Origin: Planktothricoides sp. SR001
Lineage (GTDB): Bacteria > Cyanobacteriota > Cyanobacteriia > Cyanobacteriales > Laspinemataceae
Length of the DNA stretch: 64,000 nt
NCBI RefSeq assembly: GCF_001276715.1
Contig: NZ_LIUQ01000006.1
Location: forward strand, 132,556 to 196,555
Direction of reading: 5' to 3'
In this document: in pieces, positions 63,818-64,000 of the stretch
Layout: the number at the start of each line of letters is the position of its first letter
How positions within the stretch are numbered: the stretch's first letter is position 1
The notes under the pieces: model-generated
What the model was told of the DNA's origin: nothing
What the model saw: the letters and a program-made list of their open reading frames with translations, nothing else
Database searches by the model: none
Position numbers and translations under genes: made by a program

Positions 63818-63856
63818 ATGAGAATAGCACAAAAACACGGGGGGCACGCGGTATGA
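63818..63856 (+). CDS. 12-residue leader peptide, translationally coupled
   Basis: MRIAQKHGGHAV, with AGGGG eight bases before the ATG. Its stop overlaps the next start as ATGA (63853-63856). The role is inferred: it may couple or regulate translation of the downstream gene. Confidence 0.45.
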   Translation: MRIAQKHGGHAV

Positions 63857-64000
63857 AAAGACTGTATGTGACCCTCACGATCCGTCAGTTAAAGGCTAAG
63901 GTGTCCCGTCTAAGTCGGACTGCCTTCAAAGTCACTCGCAACTTTTTCCAGTCCAGACTAGGCATTGTCAAGCGCGATTGGTCACGGTTGACTAAGGCTG
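63853..64000 (+). CDS. Unknown basic protein (3' end outside window)
   Basis: Forty-nine codons are visible: it starts MKRLYVTLTIRQLKAKVSR and is rich in Arg, Lys and Thr, without a recognised motif. GGGGG lies eight bases before the ATG and the start overlaps the leader peptide stop. By position, opposite an XRE repressor and next to an integrase remnant, it may be an early gene of a mobile element. Function unknown. Confidence 0.5.
   Translation, partial: MKRLYVTLTIRQLKAKVSRLSRTAFKVTRNFFQSRLGIVKRDWSRLTKA

Overview
The window looks like chromosomal DNA of a filamentous cyanobacterium, probably of the Oscillatoriales type. The octamer GCGATCGC (HIP1) recurs in genes and spacers. Ycf65/PSRP-3, the variable subunit of ferredoxin-thioredoxin reductase, a CYP120-like P450, a PATAN-type response regulator, XisH/XisI, Uma2 proteins and several pentapeptide-repeat proteins are all cyanobacterial hallmarks. 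No rRNA, tRNA or CRISPR array was recognised. All identifications were made by reading the sequence; no database search was run.

Layout. 1-0.9 kb: a cut-off HAD hydrolase diverging from the ribosomal protein PSRP-3. 1.06-8.7 kb: a minus-strand run, mostly overlapping, that begins with acyl carrier protein, SDR reductase, a small unknown protein and an AMP-forming ligase, then an acyltransferase, a lipase-like lipoprotein, an N-acetyltransferase, a flippase-like membrane protein and a polysaccharide deacetylase. 9-19.4 kb: a glycan cluster with a polyprenyl-phosphate-type GT2, a DegT/StrS aminotransferase, a Gfo/Idh dehydrogenase, a left-handed beta-helix N-acetyltransferase, an FAD oxidoreductase, a methyltransferase and two tandem GT-C glycosyltransferases. 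Read together, these could make an amino sugar, move it on a polyprenyl carrier, and trim or acylate the product. A shared regulatory-looking element precedes the three transcription units that begin at 8.7, 17.9 and 19.4 kb.

19.9-24.4 kb: an ATP-grasp ligase coupled to a lysine 2,3-aminomutase-like radical SAM enzyme, then a HEAT-repeat protein. 24.8-26.6 kb: remnants of two insertion sequences and a protein that is only a HisKA domain. 26.7-40 kb: a class V aminotransferase, MscS channel, ClC protein with CBS and USP domains, XisH/XisI, a small XRE regulator, a secreted amine oxidase, CbiG, an MFS exporter and a decayed toxin-antitoxin-like pair. 40-46 kb: a P450, a pentapeptide protein fused to a degenerate HNH domain, and a secreted pentapeptide protein. 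46-51 kb: ftrV, lysS, maf and a duplicated Uma2 gene. 51-56.5 kb: a chemotaxis-like CheA/CheW/PATAN operon. 57-62.4 kb: a GH57 family enzyme, a Ca2+/H+ antiporter and a third pentapeptide protein. 62.5-64 kb: an integrase remnant and a repressor-type regulator divergent from a short coupled leader and an open reading frame that leaves the window, resembling the edge of an integrated element.

The region is rich in small palindromes and tandem repeats. Several lie in frame inside coding sequences (acetyltransferase, lipase signal region, CbiG, CheA, CheW, pentapeptide protein), so repeat spread into genes is a recurring theme. The best candidates for new biology are the shared upstream element, the acyl/ACP operon beside the glycan cluster, the aminomutase/ATP-grasp pair, the pentapeptide/pseudo-HNH fusion, the ClC protein with a glutamine at the gating-glutamate position, and the element edge at the right end.
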